Under the pieces are notes generated by a model. The model did no database searches. It was not told the origin of the DNA and worked only from the letters and a program-made list of their open reading frames with translations. Both the position numbers and the translations under genes were made by a program. DNA of 64,000 bases from Echinostoma caproni (taxonomy: Eukaryota; Platyhelminthes; Trematoda; Plagiorchiida; Echinostomatidae), in assembly GCA_900618425.1 (NCBI GenBank), contig UZAN01040637.1, positions 1-64,000 on the forward strand, read 5' to 3'. Positions 61,213-64,000 of the stretch are shown in pieces; within the stretch, counting starts at the first letter, position 1, and each line of letters opens with the position of its first letter.

Positions 61213-61577
61213 AAAACATTCAGAAAATGTAGAAAATGATGTCCGCGAACACATTTTTTTAGATATATCGTATTTTGCGTTTACATAGTTAGGGAGATCA
61301 TAGTACAGATATGTGAATGGCCGAATAAAGCCAGTTTAGTAACAACAAGGGGCGAGTAAACAGAGCAAACGAATATGACAAGGCTAGTGATAAACATGTT
61401 TGGGGTGGGAGGAGAAAGGTGAAATGGAAACGTCATAGAGATGTACAGGTTAAAATTAAGGTTGTGAGCAATGATGAGATAGCTCGATGAAGTTAAGTAA
61501 TATACAGTAGAAACTATGGGTCATGCATGGCAAGTGATGTAATCGGGAAGGGCACTGGAGACACAAATAAAATAGCA

Positions 61578-61921
61578 CTGATCTTTTCACATTCGAACTT
61601 ACCCATCCAACTTACAGGAGAATGTGGCATCCACCAGTAAGCGTGTAAGCTAACTGCCCCGACTGGTTTTCCTTAGAATTCTTCGGAGTCCACCGAATGA
61701 GCTTCTAAGACAAGGATAATTGTTCAACTTGTTGTTTGGCAGATTTGAAGTTTGTATGCCAATTGTGAAAAAGATCAGTGCCATCGGAGTGGCATCGTAG
61801 CTCATCTAGTAGATCATGCGGGTACAAAGCGTAGGCGGTGTCCATGCGTGGGTTTGAATCCCATCGAGGCTACTGAACTTTTCACAATCGAAACACAAAC
61901 TTCAAGTCTGCCAAAGAACAA
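61578..61921 (+). repeat. tRNA-derived repeat with flanking inverted arms
   Basis: The 5' module (61,578-61,640; CATCCAACTTA, GGCATCCACCA) matches the unit at 1,528-1,590 in inverted orientation. The tRNA-like core (about 61,786-61,875) has the A-box-like TAGCTCATCTAGTAGA and the B-box GGTTTGAATCC, and ends GAGGCTACTGAACTTT. The core is bracketed by inverted arms of about 43 bp, 61,732-61,773 and 61,878-61,921 (GGCAGATTTGAAGTTTGT against ACAAACTTCAAGTCTGCC). This is the same design principle as the element at 16.1 kb, with unrelated sequence. Confidence 0.65.
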
Positions 61922-62024
61922 TATGAACAAATAAAAAAATAATTCGTGAGATTGTGGTTGATGATACTGGATGATGAGGGGGGGATGGCTTGAAAGGACG
62001 GTTGATGCTCTGTTTCATGAACAA

Positions 62025-62620
62025 TCAATCCGCTGTCCAGGTCAGCGCAACAGCAGTGTCAAACAGTGACAAACCCTTTTGCTTGCATAGATCTGGATTG
62101 AAAATGCGAATTGCGATCGCCTTGGTCGCCGGTAAAAGGCGCCTTCTTATTCCCTTGGAATATCTCCGGAGTATACTGTGAATAATTATGAATGCATCCA
62201 ACTTGTTAACAACATGCCCGCTCTCGACGAGATGGCCGAGAACCGAGCTGCGAATGCATTTAACCGTTCCTTTGTAGAGGGCTGCAGGACGGTGTTCAGC
62301 AAGACTTTTTGATAATCTCCTGGTCGTATGTCTGATGTATCGCACACTACAACTGCACGTGAAGAGATGTAAACCGAAGAATTTGGACTGATGAGGCAAC
62401 TTATATTTTATTTGCTGGGAAATCAAGGGCCGAGTTGTAGTGAGGATATACGGTTGAGCTGCAGGGAACGTTCTAAAGACCACTTTGGGTAGCGTCGCCC
62501 TTAAATGGCACTGTAAGGAATACGTTCTTGTAAGGAACGCTCCGGCTTTTCCTTGTGTTTCCAATCGTATATGCTTGTCAATAAAAGCTTCCCGGTAACC
62601 ATTTAACCGAAGTATGTCAA
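62025..62620 (-). mobile_element. Penelope-like retroelement fragment (GIY-YIG endonuclease end)
   Basis: A 179-codon minus-strand frame is intact from 62,564 to a stop at 62,025. It reads AQPYILTTTRPLISQQIK, then LHLFTCSCSVRYIRHTTRR, LSKSLAEHRPAALYKGTVK, SSVLGHLVESGHVV, and IRRRLLPATKAIAIRIFNP. This is the nuclease half of a Penelope-like ORF. The YIG motif is YIR (Gly to Arg, 62,331-62,339), so the nuclease is probably dead although the frame is open. Upstream, a short extension to about 62,600 stays similar in style. The RT part is missing. It differs in sequence from the 52.5-kb copy and belongs to a different family. Confidence 0.8.
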
Positions 62621-62624
62621 ATTA

Positions 62625-64000
62625 ACTGCAGTGTATCAACACTGCAACTCGTACGCTCGGTCCTCTATGTCTCTACATTGTCTATGGGACTATTGTGCTA
62701 TTTCAAGCCTTCGGAAAAGTTTTCCTTTTTCAAGAAAAGGTTCTTTGTCCTGCTGTATGTTATGTTTTTCAGTTAAGTCCCGTTATCAATTATTACTTCA
62801 CATTTGGACAGATTCTGGACCTGAGATTTCTAAATCGAAACTCATTTACTTATCGTCGTACATACTACGTCTGCGTTTATTTAAAACCCTTTCATCTGAG
62901 TCAAAAACAGAAGTGATTCAACCAGCTGGGGAGTTATCGTTGAGGAAAATGCGATGTGATTATCCTGTTTCAGAATTCCATGCCGAGGGACTGGCCTGAG
63001 TGCTCGAAATGGTGGGGTGCTCAGATTATTAGGATAACAGGAATTTAATATATGTTTCAAGTCCAGCCGTCCTATTCATAAATAAAGTCTAAGGATTTAT
63101 TCCACCGATATTCGGCTGATTTGTCGTACCAAACGCGAAATCGTTAGATTCAAAGAATCATCTTCATAACAAGGTACTTTCATGAAAATATTGTCTGGTT
63201 TTGGGTAAACATCAAATTGCAGTGCACAAAGCGAAACGTCTTCGATACTGAGATGAAGTTATTTGATGAAAGTGATAATGTAGTGCGATTTTGGCCAATA
63301 CCCGTATTGCTTGTCTCTAACCATCGATGGGACTGACACTGGTTCCAAATGTATCTTCATATGCAGTCTATTTGACCCACAGCCGTAGATAATGTTTTCT
63401 TACCTTCGTACCAATATTTGTTCTGATATTCATTATTTGGTTTCCAGTCGACATTATACCTCAGGAGACAGCTTATCTGCAGGAACATGTTAGTCGATTT
63501 GTGCGATGGCTGCAACAGCTAGTCTGTGAATCTCGAACAACTGCGTCAATGCGTGACCACGACGGAACCAACCAAACCAACATTTATCATCTAAACTCAT
63601 CACCGATTTACTAGCTATGCCATTAGACACGTGCAATGCAGCTTAGACACGGTTCTGCGAAAAATGATATATGTTATCCTGGTCTTAAAATGACCGTGTT
63701 TCTGCCGCATTCCCCATTACGTAATTTCAAATAAACCGAGCTGTGCATCGATTGGGATCGACACCCCAGTTGAACAATATTCGTTAAATGCATTATCTGT
63801 TTCTCGATGTATTTTCCAGGTGACTTCGATCCTGATCCCGTTTCGGGTTTACCATGATTACAGGTAATCGCTGGTCCTCCCGGATTACATTCTGTGTTGG
63901 AGAAGTATTCAGAAAACTGTCTAACGTTTGCAAATCTGCGTTCCAAAAATTATTATTAAGTCTTTACAATAGTGAGGTACTGCTCGCCTGTTGCTTACTA
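62625..64000. other. No confidently supported gene
   Basis: A very good acceptor (TTATGTTTTTCAG at 62,772) opens two rival plus-strand frames, one to 62,916 and one to about 62,999. They cannot be told apart without homology. Beyond 63.0 kb only short frames are present, including a minus-strand 90-codon frame at 63,674-63,946. No repeat was seen. Confidence 0.4.

Noticed and set aside
62773..62999. Possible exon after a strong acceptor
   Set aside because: Two plus-strand frames are open from the same acceptor and neither has a donor or known domain, so the coding frame cannot be chosen.
1..64000. CRISPR arrays, operons, prophage or other prokaryotic systems
   Set aside because: No regularly spaced repeats, no dense co-directional coding and no bacterial signals. 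Retroelements and intron-like structure indicate an animal nuclear genome.

Overview
The window reads as a gene-poor, AT-rich stretch of an animal nuclear genome, most likely a parasitic flatworm (trematode or cestode). This assignment is inference. It rests on the mix of a CR1/L2-like LINE, a second CR1-like LINE, Penelope-like (PLE) fragments with GIY-YIG endonuclease remnants, tRNA-derived short repeats, microsatellites, and short ORFs bounded by intron-like sequence. There are no operons, Shine-Dalgarno sites or dense coding. Three single N bases (19,637; 23,956; 35,478) mark unresolved assembly positions.

Layout. 1-2.9 kb is a repeat cluster: a head-to-head pair of tRNA-derived repeats, one copy of a tRNA-cored foldback element and one non-tRNA foldback MITE. 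6.9-9.6 kb is a plus-strand LINE (endonuclease plus reverse transcriptase) split by a tRNA-derived SINE. 13.95-19.33 kb is bracketed by a 98-bp inverted repeat that I read as identical on both sides, and it contains the best tRNA-cored foldback copy (16.10-16.49 kb). 31.6-31.9 kb is the second foldback MITE. 35.4-38.8 kb is a nearly full-length but inactivated minus-strand CR1-like LINE. 51.8-53.4 kb has a dead LINE fragment (minus) beside a PLE 3' part (plus), which ends in a hammerhead-like hairpin; a similar hairpin lies at 54.8 kb. 61.6-62.6 kb has a third tRNA-like repeat and a minus-strand PLE fragment.

Host genes. No complete host gene can be assembled by eye and no host product was recognised. 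I list a small set of candidate internal or terminal exons that have an open frame, a pyrimidine-rich acceptor and usually a GT donor. The most coherent cluster is on the plus strand at 59.9-61.2 kb. Chance matches of this kind are expected in 64 kb of AT-rich DNA, so these calls have low confidence and should be tested with RNA-seq or homology. The rest of the window looks like intron or intergenic sequence.

The most unusual signals are the elements that put a tRNA-like (Pol III type 2 promoter) core between long terminal inverted repeats, the 98-bp identical inverted repeat spanning 5.4 kb, and the hammerhead-like hairpins next to Penelope sequence.
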